Positions 52,705-61,777 of a DNA stretch of 64,000 bases are shown here, in pieces. This DNA is from Leptospira bourretii. Lineage in GTDB: Bacteria > Spirochaetota > Leptospiria > Leptospirales > Leptospiraceae. Below the pieces are notes generated by a model. The model was not told where the DNA came from. It was given only the letters and a program-made list of their open reading frames with translations, and did no database searches. How positions within the stretch are numbered: position 1 is the first letter of the stretch; every line of letters starts with the position of its first letter. The position numbers and the translations under genes were made by a program. The DNA lies in the NCBI RefSeq assembly GCF_004770145.1, contig NZ_RQFW01000005.1, forward strand, positions 372,001 through 436,000, written 5' to 3'.

Positions 52705-55101
52705 CTAACTGACTGAAGTCGATACCATTTTCTTCCAAAAATTCTTTAATTTCATCAATTTAGGGTTTTCAGGAGCCATTTCCTGCAAAGCCAACAACAC
52801 TTCTTTGGATCGTTCAATGTCCCTACGATGCATAAGTATCTCTGCAAGTAACAAAAGGTTATTAAAATTTTTCGGATCTCTAAATCGAAGTCTTTCTGCA
52901 AAGTCCGTCGCCAAAACAAAATCTCTTCTTTGTTTATGTGCATAAGCAATATAAAACAAAAAGTCGGTATCTCCTGGATTTAATTGCAAATAACGATTCG
53001 CTAACTCAATGGCTTTTTCATAATCCTTAGATTTCATATACAATTTAGATAATTCTCTTAAACAATAAAGATCATCTGGCTCTGAATCCAATGCGAGTTC
53101 TAAAGCAAAGATTGCATTATTCCATTCGCGATCTCGATACGATTGAATCCCTTCACCTAACATTTGATAATAAATATTTGGTTTTGTTGATTCTTTTGCT
53201 GCGTATGCCACCTCTTCCAAAAAGGCAATCCTCATCAAACTCAAATCATCTGTGAGATCTCCGAATTGTAACATGGCCTTACAAATCAGATTTAAATCCC
53301 CACCACCTTCGGTAACGTGTCTCAAAAATACAGTTTCATCATCATTGATGAGCCGATTTCCTCCAGATTGTCCAACAAATAAATCATCTCGCCCATCTGA
53401 GCCTAATATCAATACATCACCCGGTCGCAATGGATAAATCTGAATGACAACCTCATCGCCACTCATTTCAGTAAAACCAATCTTTCTCAGAGAATGTTCA
53501 TTTTCAAGAAAACTCGCATTTCCATCTCGATACAAAACAATCCAAGGATGTTCGGCGTTGATATAATATAACGTGCCAGTTTCCTCATCAACTAACCCTA
53601 ATATTGCGGAAAGCAACATATGGCCATCGAAACTTATGAAAACGTTATGTACTTCCTGAAAACATTCTTTTAACCAACGTTCAGGATGTCGATCCTGCAT
53701 ATATCGTAGTTTTTGTGTTCGTGTGATGATAGATTTGAAAACTGTTCCCATCACAAGCGCGCCACCAGCACCTTGGATCGACTTACCCATTGCATCTGCG
53801 TTTAAAAAAACTGTATACTTTTTACCCATTAAGTAAATTGAATCGGATACAGAAAGATCTCCTCCAATTTCAGATTGTTTGTTTCTGAATTTGAACTGTT
53901 TCATTTGTCTTTCAAAAATTTTGATGGAAACTGTTTCAGATTTAGAAAAAGAACCGCGCAGAGGTCTAATCAAAAGAGAAGTTAAAAAATAATCACCGTC
54001 TTGTTTATCTTGGAGTTTTTGCATCTCAGACAAAGTTTCATTTAACTCTCTTGTTCTTTGATCTACCATTTCTTCTAAATGGTTTTGGTGTTCCGATAAC
54101 TCTTCTTTCATTTCAACAAACACTCTTCCCATTTGCCCAATTTCATCACTTCGATGGGTCGGTAGAGTTTCCGGTTTCCACTGGTCCAAATCAACCATGG
54201 CAGTTGTAAGTAATTTAATTGCTTCAACCATATCCCGAGAAAACAAAAAGGAAATTAGAAAAATAACTCCACATAATATAAGTGAGGCGACTACGAAAAA
54301 AGACCAGATCTTCCATGTTTTCGACTCAACTTCATTTTCATCAATCATCACATGAAAAACTAACTTTTTCACAGATTCTGAATTTCCAATATATGGAATT
54401 TTTACTAAATAATAAGGTTTACTTTGAAAATGGAATCGTTGTTCCTCCATTAACAAATCTGGTTTTTCATTCATTACCAAACGAATCATATCGGATCCGA
54501 TGGTTTTTACCTTTCCTGCCTGAAAAATTGCCAAGTGAATGCGGTTGTCTTTCGATATAGTTTTTGTAAAATTATCGTCGACAACTTGTCCAATGAGAAT
54601 GGTGCCACGCCCAAACAGAGGGGCTGCCAATCGAAATCCAAGACCACTATGTCCGTCTTCTAATGCCGCTGTTGACTGTCCATTGAGAGCATTACGAATG
54701 ATTGGTTGATTTTTTTTATCATCCCCAAAATCCTTTGGACGATGAACACGAAACAAAACCTTTCCCTGGTTGTCTCCAATTTCAAAAATGGAGAGGCCAT
54801 ATCTTTTCAAAATTTGTTGGAGGTAAGGAAGTTCTCTGGAAAGAACATTTCGATCTGCAATCCCTCTTTCCAAAATCCCTCTAGTTTGAGAGTTAAATGT
54901 AATTTCTTCTAGTAACAAACGCAGTTTTTCTTCTTTGAATTCCAGCTCCCGTTGAAAATTTCGAGATAGGTCCTCCGCTCGTTGCGTTTGTGGTATATTT
55001 TTTACCGATTGCAAGAGGTAGGCAAAACTGGTAGTGAGAGCAATTACAAGAAGAATTTGACTCACACTCAATATTAATAAGAATTTGTAACGGATGCTCA
55101 T
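52705..55101 (-). CDS. Membrane PP2C/SpoIIE phosphatase with HAMP and TPR domains
   Basis: This 798-residue protein has a transmembrane helix near 8-28, an extracytoplasmic sensor region (about 30-260), a second helix (SFFVVASLILCGVIFLISFL), and a HAMP region (KLLTTAMVDLDQW ... RSDEIGQMGRVFVEM). A short coiled coil (SEHQNHLEEMVDQRTRELNE) then leads to a SpoIIE domain with SEIGGDLSVSDSIYL, MGKSIQGAGGALVM and LRPGDVLILGSDGRDDLF, and a C-terminal TPR module (about 655-790; YCLRELSKLYMKSKDYEKAI). It senses an envelope signal and removes phosphate from a STAS protein. TPRs on a PP2C are unusual. Confidence 0.9.
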   Translation of the reverse strand: MSIRYKFLLILSVSQILLVIALTTSFAYLLQSVKNIPQTQRAEDLSRNFQRELEFKEEKLRLLLEEITFNSQTRGILERGIADRNVLSRELPYLQQILKRYGLSIFEIGDNQGKVLFRVHRPKDFGDDKKNQPIIRNALNGQSTAALEDGHSGLGFRLAAPLFGRGTILIGQVVDDNFTKTISKDNRIHLAIFQAGKVKTIGSDMIRLVMNEKPDLLMEEQRFHFQSKPYYLVKIPYIGNSESVKKLVFHVMIDENEVESKTWKIWSFFVVASLILCGVIFLISFLFSRDMVEAIKLLTTAMVDLDQWKPETLPTHRSDEIGQMGRVFVEMKEELSEHQNHLEEMVDQRTRELNETLSEMQKLQDKQDGDYFLTSLLIRPLRGSFSKSETVSIKIFERQMKQFKFRNKQSEIGGDLSVSDSIYLMGKKYTVFLNADAMGKSIQGAGGALVMGTVFKSIITRTQKLRYMQDRHPERWLKECFQEVHNVFISFDGHMLLSAILGLVDEETGTLYYINAEHPWIVLYRDGNASFLENEHSLRKIGFTEMSGDEVVIQIYPLRPGDVLILGSDGRDDLFVGQSGGNRLINDDETVFLRHVTEGGGDLNLICKAMLQFGDLTDDLSLMRIAFLEEVAYAAKESTKPNIYYQMLGEGIQSYRDREWNNAIFALELALDSEPDDLYCLRELSKLYMKSKDYEKAIELANRYLQLNPGDTDFLFYIAYAHKQRRDFVLATDFAERLRFRDPKNFNNLLLLAEILMHRRDIERSKEVLLALQEMAPENPKLMKLKNFWKKMVSTSVS

Positions 55102-55142
55102 AGAAAACTACGTGAATCTTCTCAGTTTTGGGTTACAATCAA

Positions 55143-55171
55143 ATGACATTCCCTTGAAGGAAATGTATCAT
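55143..55171 (+). promoter_or_regulatory. Sigma-70-like promoter of pgsB
   Basis: ATGACA (55143-55148), 17-bp spacer, TATCAT (55166-55171), 14 bp before the ATG at 55186. Both hexamers match the consensus in five of six positions. The spacer holds a near-palindrome TTCCCTTGAAGGAA. Confidence 0.6.
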
Positions 55172-55185
55172 CCGGAAAAATTCAG

Positions 55186-56382
55186 ATGAAACCAAACGCT
55201 TTTCTATTTTTCCTTATTATCCTTGTTTTAATAGTTTATTATACTTTTGAATACATCCTACACAAAAGAACTCTAAAAAAATTCAAACATCGCATCCATG
55301 TCAACGGAACCAGAGGAAAGTCTAGTGTAACAAGGCTCATACGAGCAGGCCTTAGTGCTACAGGAATGTCCGTATTTGCAAAAACAACGGGAACATTGGC
55401 TCGTATGATTTTTCCAGACGGATCAGAAGAATCCATATCTCGATTTGGGAAACCATCCATTTTAGAACAAATTAAAATTCTAAAAAAGGCGGAACGTAGA
55501 GGTGCCGAAATAGTTGTTTTAGAATGTATGGCTTTAGAACCTCGTTATCAATGGGCAAGTGAAGGGCAGATTCTAAAATCAGACATTGGAGTGATTACAA
55601 ATATCCGAGAAGACCATTTAGAAGTGATGGGTCCAGAATTATCTGATGTCGCCAAATCATTGCTATCTGCCTGTCCTATCAACGGAACCCTAGTCACTGG
55701 CCCTACAGATTTTGAATCATTTATATATGAAGTATGCGAAGATCGAAAATCAAAAGCAATTTTATTAACAGATCAAAACATACAAACAATTACGGATGAA
55801 GAGATTGCAAAATTTTCATACTGGGAACACAAAGAAAATGTTTCAATCGCACTGAAGGTCTGTGAATTATTAGGGGTAAGTCGACAAAATGCCTTGGAAG
55901 CCATGTGGAAAGTGAATCCAGACCCCGGGGCATTTTCTGTTTCCCCAATTCACTTTTTTGGAAAAGAATTTATCTATGCGAATGCGATGGCAGCCAATGA
56001 CCCCAATAGCACAAAACTAATTTGGTCATCTGTAATAGAACGATACCCACAATATAACAAACGCTACATTTTATTTCATACAAGAGAAGATCGACCAGAA
56101 AGAAGTCACCAACTCGCTAAGGAGTTCTCATATTGGGATGGGTATGAAGCAGTCATATTAATCGGAACATCCACTTCCCTAGCTTTTAAATATCTAAAAA
56201 CTTATTCCAAAAAAGATATCCCTATCTTTGTTTGGGAACATTTAAGTTTGGACGGAATATTTGAATCTTTACTTTCTATTCTTCCAAAACAGTCATTGGT
56301 TTTTGGAATCGGAAATATAGTTGGTCTCGGAATGGACTTATCTTTATATTTAAAAAACAGGTCGGAACATACGAATGAATGA
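55186..56382 (+). CDS. pgsB: Poly-gamma-glutamate synthase PgsB/CapB
   Basis: This 398-residue protein is an amide ligase of the Mur-ligase type: an N-terminal membrane helix, the P-loop HVNGTRGKSSVTRLI (about 38-52), VLECMALEPRYQWASE, and ITNIREDHLEVMG. It is the catalytic subunit that polymerises glutamate through gamma-carboxyl bonds, at the inner face of the membrane. It overlaps pgsC by 8 bp. It starts a plus-strand operon divergent from the PP2C phosphatase gene. Confidence 0.93.
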   Translation: MKPNAFLFFLIILVLIVYYTFEYILHKRTLKKFKHRIHVNGTRGKSSVTRLIRAGLSATGMSVFAKTTGTLARMIFPDGSEESISRFGKPSILEQIKILKKAERRGAEIVVLECMALEPRYQWASEGQILKSDIGVITNIREDHLEVMGPELSDVAKSLLSACPINGTLVTGPTDFESFIYEVCEDRKSKAILLTDQNIQTITDEEIAKFSYWEHKENVSIALKVCELLGVSRQNALEAMWKVNPDPGAFSVSPIHFFGKEFIYANAMAANDPNSTKLIWSSVIERYPQYNKRYILFHTREDRPERSHQLAKEFSYWDGYEAVILIGTSTSLAFKYLKTYSKKDIPIFVWEHLSLDGIFESLLSILPKQSLVFGIGNIVGLGMDLSLYLKNRSEHTNE

Positions 56383-56839
56383 AATTCTTCCTCTTTCCAT
56401 CGGGCTTAGCCTTGTTGTAAGTTTAGTATTTTCTGAATTGTTTGGGATTCTTGGAACGGGACTTGTTGTCCCCGGATATTTAGCAATTTCATTAAATCAT
56501 CCCAAAAACATTGCTCTTACATTTTTGATTGCACTTCTCTCCTATATTTGTGTTGAATTACTATCTAACTTTTTATTAATTTTTGGAAAAAGAAAAGTCG
56601 TCTTTATATTGTTATTTGGTTATTTTTTTGGATACCTTTTGAATTATCAAATCCTACCTGATATAGAAATTGGATATTTATCCGAAGTTAGAGGAATTGG
56701 ATTTATCATTCCTGGATTGATTGCGGTCTGGTATGAAAGGCAAGGTGTATTAGAAACAACTTCCGTTCTGATACTTGCTTCCATTTTCGTAAAAATCCTC
56801 CTTATTTTTCTTTTAGGCACAGAGTTAGAAACATTATGA
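56375..56839 (+). CDS. pgsC: Poly-gamma-glutamate biosynthesis membrane protein PgsC/CapC
   Basis: This 154-residue protein is almost wholly hydrophobic, with four to five helices and the CapC start LPLSIGLSLVVSLVFSELFG and GLVVPGYLAISL. CapC forms the membrane complex with CapB. It overlaps pgsB by 8 bp and the next gene by 4 bp. No PgsA/CapA export subunit gene follows, as often seen outside Bacillus. Confidence 0.9.
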   Translation: MNEILPLSIGLSLVVSLVFSELFGILGTGLVVPGYLAISLNHPKNIALTFLIALLSYICVELLSNFLLIFGKRKVVFILLFGYFFGYLLNYQILPDIEIGYLSEVRGIGFIIPGLIAVWYERQGVLETTSVLILASIFVKILLIFLLGTELETL

Positions 56840-57969
56840 TGACTAAAATTTATTGGTCCCCATGGAAACACTCCCGCATTGCGCTTTTTTTATTGGCAAT
56901 ACTTGGAATTTTGGGACTTCTTTTAATCGAAACTTGCAAAGTAAAAAAAGAACAATCTTATTTTAAAAAGAAACTCCATGCTGCAAAACTTGCTGAACGT
57001 GGATTTCAAATTTTAAAACCAGAACTTCTTAAACATAAAAAACCAGATTATAAAGAATTAGATCCAACCAATTCAGGATTGATTGGAGAATTTCTTACAC
57101 CAGTTACCAGTAACAGTGGATCATTATCTGCAAAACAAACATCGATCAATCCAAACTTTGCCGCTGTAATGGTTCAATTTCTTAAAAAAGCAAAACTAGA
57201 AGAAGGTGATACAGTTGCGGTTGCGGTTTCAGGTTCCTTTCCAGCACTAAATATCTGTTTGTTTGCGGCACTTGATACATTAAAACTCAAACCAATCATT
57301 ATATCGAGTGCTTCTGCATCTCAATTCGGTGCAAACCATCCACAAATGCTTTGGTTAGATATGGAAAAAGAACTTGTTACCTCAGGAATTTTTTCCTTTC
57401 GATCCAGCTATTCATCGTTAGGTGGTATACAAGACAAAGCAATGGGAATTTCAAAAGAAGGGAAAGAGTATCTACATCGTGCATTACAAAGAAACCAAGT
57501 AAAACTTTTAGATCCTATTCATTTCGATGATTCTATTGAAAAAAGAATGAAATTGTATGATGAATTATCTCAAAACAAACCAATCAAATTATTCATTAAT
57601 GTTGGCGGAGGTACAACTATACTCGGAACAAATCTTGGAAAACAAGTTTTCAAAAATGGACTCATTACCAATTTACCGGAGGAAATTCATATCCCCAACT
57701 CCGTAATTAAATCCTTTTTAGAGCGGGAAATTCCTGTGATCAATTTTATCCAAATTGAATCACTCGCGCGGAAATTTGGCCTTCCCCAAACCCCCAAAAA
57801 AATCCCTAAACCAGGAGAGGGAAGGGTTTTTTATTCAGAAGAATACAGTCCCTTACTTTATCTTTCCGTTTTCCTTTTTCTCCTAGTAGGATTGTATGGT
57901 GTAACAAGGCTCGGCTGGGGTGAAAATGAAGAAGATCGCCACCTTCCCAAATCCCTACGTGCCCGCTGA
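56836..57969 (+). CDS. pgsW: Poly-gamma-glutamate system protein PgsW-like
   Basis: This 377-residue protein has a membrane helix at both ends: N-terminal (ALFLLAILGILGLLLIETC) and C-terminal (LLYLSVFLFLLVGLYGVTRLG). The middle resembles the 'poly-gamma-glutamate system protein' family, with VAVAVSGSFPALNICLFAAL and ISSASASQFGANHPQMLWLD, a possible nucleotide-binding Ser-rich turn. It overlaps pgsC by 4 bp. Its exact role in polymer synthesis or release is not established. Confidence 0.8.
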   Translation: MMTKIYWSPWKHSRIALFLLAILGILGLLLIETCKVKKEQSYFKKKLHAAKLAERGFQILKPELLKHKKPDYKELDPTNSGLIGEFLTPVTSNSGSLSAKQTSINPNFAAVMVQFLKKAKLEEGDTVAVAVSGSFPALNICLFAALDTLKLKPIIISSASASQFGANHPQMLWLDMEKELVTSGIFSFRSSYSSLGGIQDKAMGISKEGKEYLHRALQRNQVKLLDPIHFDDSIEKRMKLYDELSQNKPIKLFINVGGGTTILGTNLGKQVFKNGLITNLPEEIHIPNSVIKSFLEREIPVINFIQIESLARKFGLPQTPKKIPKPGEGRVFYSEEYSPLLYLSVFLFLLVGLYGVTRLGWGENEEDRHLPKSLRAR

Positions 57970-57976
57970 GGTTTTT

Positions 57977-58174
57977 ATGGCAAAAATCATTGTCCTTTCG
58001 ATTCTTCTTTTTTTGGTTTTACGTTGGGTCAGCCGGATTCTCATTTTGCCGGCAAAAATTGCCGAAGAATTTGGAAACAAACAGAAAGAAAGAGAAACAC
58101 GGGAGTCTTACCAGACCCCTTGGGCCAAACCCAAGGAAAAGGACATCTCTGACCGTGGAAAAATTGTAGACTGA
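57977..58174 (+). CDS. Small membrane protein
   Basis: This 65-residue product starts at the ATG at 57977, with a GAGG site 5 bp upstream that overlaps the pgsW stop codon. An in-frame ATG at 57920 would overlap pgsW by 50 bp and is less likely. It has one N-terminal helix (IIVLSILLFLVLRWVSRILI) and a charged, Lys/Glu-rich tail. It might be an accessory of the polymer system. Family not recognised. Confidence 0.7.
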   Translation: MAKIIVLSILLFLVLRWVSRILILPAKIAEEFGNKQKERETRESYQTPWAKPKEKDISDRGKIVD

Positions 58175-58226
58175 GTTTCGATTTCCTTCCACGAGATTTT
58201 GAAATTCTGTCGAAAATGAAACTAAG

Positions 58227-58769
58227 ATGAGACAGAATTCGCTTCCCAATACCCTCATTCGGATTTTTTCCAAACGCATTTTCGCACTTCTACCCATCCT
58301 CTTTACAGTCACCCTCATCCAATGCGGTGTTCCCAAAGGTGAGTTTGGGTGGACAACAACGAAAATGGAAGAAATGGATATTTTAGAAAAACACATCCAA
58401 ACCATTACCGATTACAAAATGATGAGAGATGATTTAATATTCTCTCCGACCGATACAATTCATTATGTTTACCAGTTCTCAAGAAATCCAGGTTTAGAAA
58501 CCGACTTTTACATCTCGCTCAATCGCTATGAGCTGGATTATGTGGAAATTGATATCAAAAAGAAAAGAGTAGAACCGGATTCTTTGGCAATAAGAGATGA
58601 ATTTTCTCTTTTAAGAACAGGTGAGTATTTAATTAAAATAGTTTATGAAGGTGATACTGTTGATGAAGTAAAATTCCGTGTATTACCAGATGAAGGTTAC
58701 ACCCAAGAAAATCTGGAACAAGAGTTAGCTGGTGACCAAACAGATGAAATCATCAAATACTCTCGCTGA
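58227..58769 (+). CDS. Putative lipoprotein
   Basis: This 180-residue protein has a basic N-terminus, a hydrophobic stretch (LLPILFTVTLI) and a lipobox-like IQCG (Cys34). The mature part is mixed alpha/beta, with YVYQFSRNPGLETDFYIS and a strongly acidic C-terminus. It is 52 bp downstream of the small membrane protein, and its end overlaps the convergent TPR gene by 17 bp. It probably belongs with the pgs operon by position, but function is unknown. Confidence 0.72.
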   Translation: MRQNSLPNTLIRIFSKRIFALLPILFTVTLIQCGVPKGEFGWTTTKMEEMDILEKHIQTITDYKMMRDDLIFSPTDTIHYVYQFSRNPGLETDFYISLNRYELDYVEIDIKKKRVEPDSLAIRDEFSLLRTGEYLIKIVYEGDTVDEVKFRVLPDEGYTQENLEQELAGDQTDEIIKYSR

Positions 58770-60807
58770 TAGGTGGCAGAATATTTCCTGTTTCTAAAAT
58801 GCGTTTTACACGTTCCAGTTCTTTTAGAGCAACTCGAATTTCTGTTTCTCCACCTTCTTTGATAATCAGTTCATAGTGCTCTTTTGCTTTCACAAAGTCT
58901 CTTGACTCTTCAGCCAAAACACCTAAACGAAACAATATTTTAATCAAAGGGATCTTTTTTCTTTTTGTTTCCAACACACGTATGACGGCTTCTTGGTCTT
59001 CTATTTTTAAATCCATTAAACGATATTGTGAGAGAATATCATCCAAAGTTGTCACCATTAAATCTTTTTTAAGATTTTGTTTTTTCTCGACCAGGTCTTT
59101 TAGTTCTTTTTCAGCTATAATCAATTTTTGATCTAACTTTTTCCATTGAGTAAATGAAATATTAAGTTTGTTTCGTTCCTGCTCATTCCGTTTATGTTTT
59201 TTGTCTTTTTTACTAAGATAATAGTATGCAATTGATTCTAAATCGGTAAGGCCATTTTCTACATCCAATGCAGGATTCCAATCTTTACTGTTTCGCTCCA
59301 ACCAATATTCTAAAAATGGTGCTGCACGATCCGGATCTCCAATTTGAGAATTGAAAAAAACTCCAATTTCATAGGAAACCCTGGTTTTATCAGGAGAATC
59401 AGGAGATAAATTAAAATATTTATCATAATACAAACCAGCAATGATATTTCGTTTTAAATCAGCATTAATCGTAGCCAAACGAAGATTCGATTTGATAATT
59501 CTTTCTTTTTCTTCTTCAGATGGGTTTTGTTTTTTTAAAAGTTCACCCAAACCCTTTTCATAAAAATCTGCGGCCCTTTCCTTTTTACCGTCTTGCCGAT
59601 ATTGTTCTGCAATATCAGTCAATACCAAAGGATTTTCATTCCATAATCGATAAGCTCTTTCTAAAAGTAATTCATATGCAAAAAAATCGGTATTTCTTTT
59701 ATAATCGAACAAAACATAAATCCCTTTCCCTGCAGTTCCAAGTTTATTTACAATTTTAAGTCTTTCTTTGTTATCATCCTCTAATTTTTTAACTACATTT
59801 GCGAATGCATATAAATCATTGGATTCAACTTGTTTCCTTTGGTTCAGATACTTCAAATAACGAAGATTCACTGATTCATCGTATTTTTGTTTAGTCGATT
59901 TTCTATTTTCTTCTGCAATTCTTACGTCCTCTTTCCAGACTTTTGACTGCGGAATTAAATCGGCTAAATTTTTCCCTTCTCGTATCCAGTTACTTTCTTT
60001 GATATGAATCTCATCTTTTGTTTTTTTTAATTTTTGTTCTGCTTGTTTCCATTCATTAAATAAACGGTCATGTTCCTTTGCAGAAGAAGCATCATAACCA
60101 AGTATATCTTCTTTTTGCCATTCCCCATTTCGGAATCCCTCTTCTGTCATTTCTAAAGGGTGGTATCTAAAAGCGGCGAGATAATGACGTAAGGCAGGAG
60201 CAAATTTTTCAGACTCAACATATAACCTAGCAAGCTTTATATGCAAGTTATATAATACTGGTGAGTCACGAACAATATAAGTTTCGGAATTTTTATGGGT
60301 ACTTTGCCATAATAAAAGACGAATATCATTCATCTCTGTTCGCGAATTATAAACATTACCCTTTTCTCTATCTTCCCAAATCCTCTTTTCTTCAATAAAC
60401 TGACTATAATAACGTTTTAATAATCCTTCCGCCTCACGGATCTTAGTTTCTAAATTCTTCGGTCCAGATTCGACACTAGCTTCCACAGGAGTATCGCCTC
60501 CTGGAACAACGGGAATATCCTGCGCATTTGGGTCTAAAGCCTTCGGCTCTTCCCGAAGGGCAATCCCCGAATCTTCATCGATAGGGATTCGTTTTTCCGA
60601 ATCTAGGGTTTGGATTTCCTCAGTAGAGATGACTTGCAAAGGGGAAAGATAAAGTCCAGATAAAGGGTTTCTCCTATCCTCTTCTCCGGCAGAAACATCC
60701 CTTGGCACAAAACAAACCAAAAGAACAAAAAAGAGAAACCCTGTTACAAAGGAGAATGAAGAGAAAAAGTAACTGAGTGAAAAAAGTAACTGACTTACCT
60801 TTTTCAC
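58753..60807 (-). CDS. Exported TPR-rich protein
   Basis: The product is 684 residues from the GTG at 60807 that opens a long signal peptide (VKKVSQLLFSLSYFFSS ... FLFFVLLVCFVPRDVSA). Frames starting upstream (to 61185) run antisense through the nucleotidyltransferase gene; the ATG at 60903 is an alternative. After the signal comes a Pro/Glu/Asp-rich linker, a TPR/helical region (LYNLHIKLARLYVESEKFAP; LTDIAEQYRQDGKKERAADF) and a coiled-coil-like stretch (QKLIIAEKELKDLVEKKQNL). It is probably a periplasmic assembly scaffold. Function unknown. Confidence 0.72.
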   Translation of the reverse strand: MKKVSQLLFSLSYFFSSFSFVTGFLFFVLLVCFVPRDVSAGEEDRRNPLSGLYLSPLQVISTEEIQTLDSEKRIPIDEDSGIALREEPKALDPNAQDIPVVPGGDTPVEASVESGPKNLETKIREAEGLLKRYYSQFIEEKRIWEDREKGNVYNSRTEMNDIRLLLWQSTHKNSETYIVRDSPVLYNLHIKLARLYVESEKFAPALRHYLAAFRYHPLEMTEEGFRNGEWQKEDILGYDASSAKEHDRLFNEWKQAEQKLKKTKDEIHIKESNWIREGKNLADLIPQSKVWKEDVRIAEENRKSTKQKYDESVNLRYLKYLNQRKQVESNDLYAFANVVKKLEDDNKERLKIVNKLGTAGKGIYVLFDYKRNTDFFAYELLLERAYRLWNENPLVLTDIAEQYRQDGKKERAADFYEKGLGELLKKQNPSEEEKERIIKSNLRLATINADLKRNIIAGLYYDKYFNLSPDSPDKTRVSYEIGVFFNSQIGDPDRAAPFLEYWLERNSKDWNPALDVENGLTDLESIAYYYLSKKDKKHKRNEQERNKLNISFTQWKKLDQKLIIAEKELKDLVEKKQNLKKDLMVTTLDDILSQYRLMDLKIEDQEAVIRVLETKRKKIPLIKILFRLGVLAEESRDFVKAKEHYELIIKEGGETEIRVALKELERVKRILETGNILPPISESI

Positions 60808-61028
60808 CGAGTGGAAAAATCCACCCAGTTCCCAAAGAAACCCAATTTCCCCCGTTTTGTTTTCATTCCGACCCAGATCACCTGGGGCCCTGTCCCATTG
60901 CATCAATTGCGTCAATTTCCCTGGTCTTACTATCGGCGAAAAATCAATTTTTAACAACCAAAAGGTGTTGTATAATTGGAATGACTGGCGTTCACTGTAG
61001 GCAATCGACCAGCAGAACTGGATCTCAT
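60808..61028. promoter_or_regulatory. Divergent intergenic region between TPR protein and nucleotidyltransferase genes
   Basis: This 221-bp gap is the longest in the window. On the plus strand TATAAT (60971-60976) is a consensus -10 with a weak TTTTTA at 60948-60953 (17-bp spacer), about 55 bp before the ATG at 61029. No clear minus-strand promoter was found by eye. Confidence 0.4.
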
Positions 61029-61697
61029 ATGTCAAAAAACATTGTCGAAAGGTACCTCGTCTTAAAAAACAAATACCGAAATTATGATACAAAATATGCC
61101 CTAAAACGTATGCAGGCATTTCGACTTGCCACCCAGGAATTGTCCCGCAAAGGTTATGAGGTTGGATTGGAACTTTTAGGGTCAATTAACTTTGGAATTG
61201 TCGATCCAACTTCCGATGTTGATTGTATTTTGCTTTTGGAATGTGACTTACACAAGGACCAAAGTTGTTGCCCAAATCATTGCACCAATTTGTCTTTTGT
61301 TAAAACAGAAATTTCAAAATTCGTTTTAAAAAGGTTAGCACCAGAAACATTTAACATTGATTATCTGGATACGATCAACCTTAAATATGTAGAAGAAAAA
61401 ATTCGAACAGAATCTGTTCTTGGCGATGAAACTTTATATTGTCTATTATTCTATCGAAACATTGGTAGGCCAGTCAACCGACCGTTGTTTATTCCATTTT
61501 GCGATCAGTTGGAAGAAAACCATGATTTTGTGAAAGAGATTATGCCTTGGGCCGCCGTTGCCTTAGAAGGTTACCTCAATACCAACCAACATAGGATGTC
61601 TTTTAACAAATACAATGAAAGGATAAGAGCTCGCGGGCTTAGCCTTCCGGAAGGATTACAACAAGAACTACAAGCTTATATGGAAGGAAAAACCTAA
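61029..61697 (+). CDS. Nucleotidyltransferase-fold protein
   Basis: I start at the ATG at 61029 (MSKNIVERYLVLKNKY, 222 residues); a longer frame upstream is non-coding-like and contains the promoter. The catalytic core of the DNA polymerase beta-like fold is visible as LELLGSINFGIVDPTSDVDC, with GS and the DxD pair. A Cys-rich insertion (DLHKDQSCCPNHCTNL) follows. A helical C-terminal half then continues. Such proteins transfer nucleotides to proteins, RNA or small molecules; the target here is unknown. Confidence 0.75.
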   Translation: MSKNIVERYLVLKNKYRNYDTKYALKRMQAFRLATQELSRKGYEVGLELLGSINFGIVDPTSDVDCILLLECDLHKDQSCCPNHCTNLSFVKTEISKFVLKRLAPETFNIDYLDTINLKYVEEKIRTESVLGDETLYCLLFYRNIGRPVNRPLFIPFCDQLEENHDFVKEIMPWAAVALEGYLNTNQHRMSFNKYNERIRARGLSLPEGLQQELQAYMEGKT

Positions 61698-61721
61698 ATC
61701 TGCATCTATTGATCCAGATTT
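61696..61721 (+). terminator. Inverted repeat after the nucleotidyltransferase stop codon
   Basis: AAATCTG (61696-61702) and CAGATTT (61715-61721) form a perfect 7-bp stem with a 12-nt loop starting at the stop codon. There is no T-run, so it is a weak candidate terminator or mRNA-stability hairpin. Confidence 0.4.
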
Positions 61722-61777
61722 GGATCCCTCACCAATAAAATTCTTTACCATTCTTACTAAATCTTTAGTCTTTTGCC

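Noticed and set aside
60808..61185. 5' extension of the TPR-rich exported protein
   Set aside because: It is antisense to the nucleotidyltransferase gene, while the signal peptide starts near 60807.
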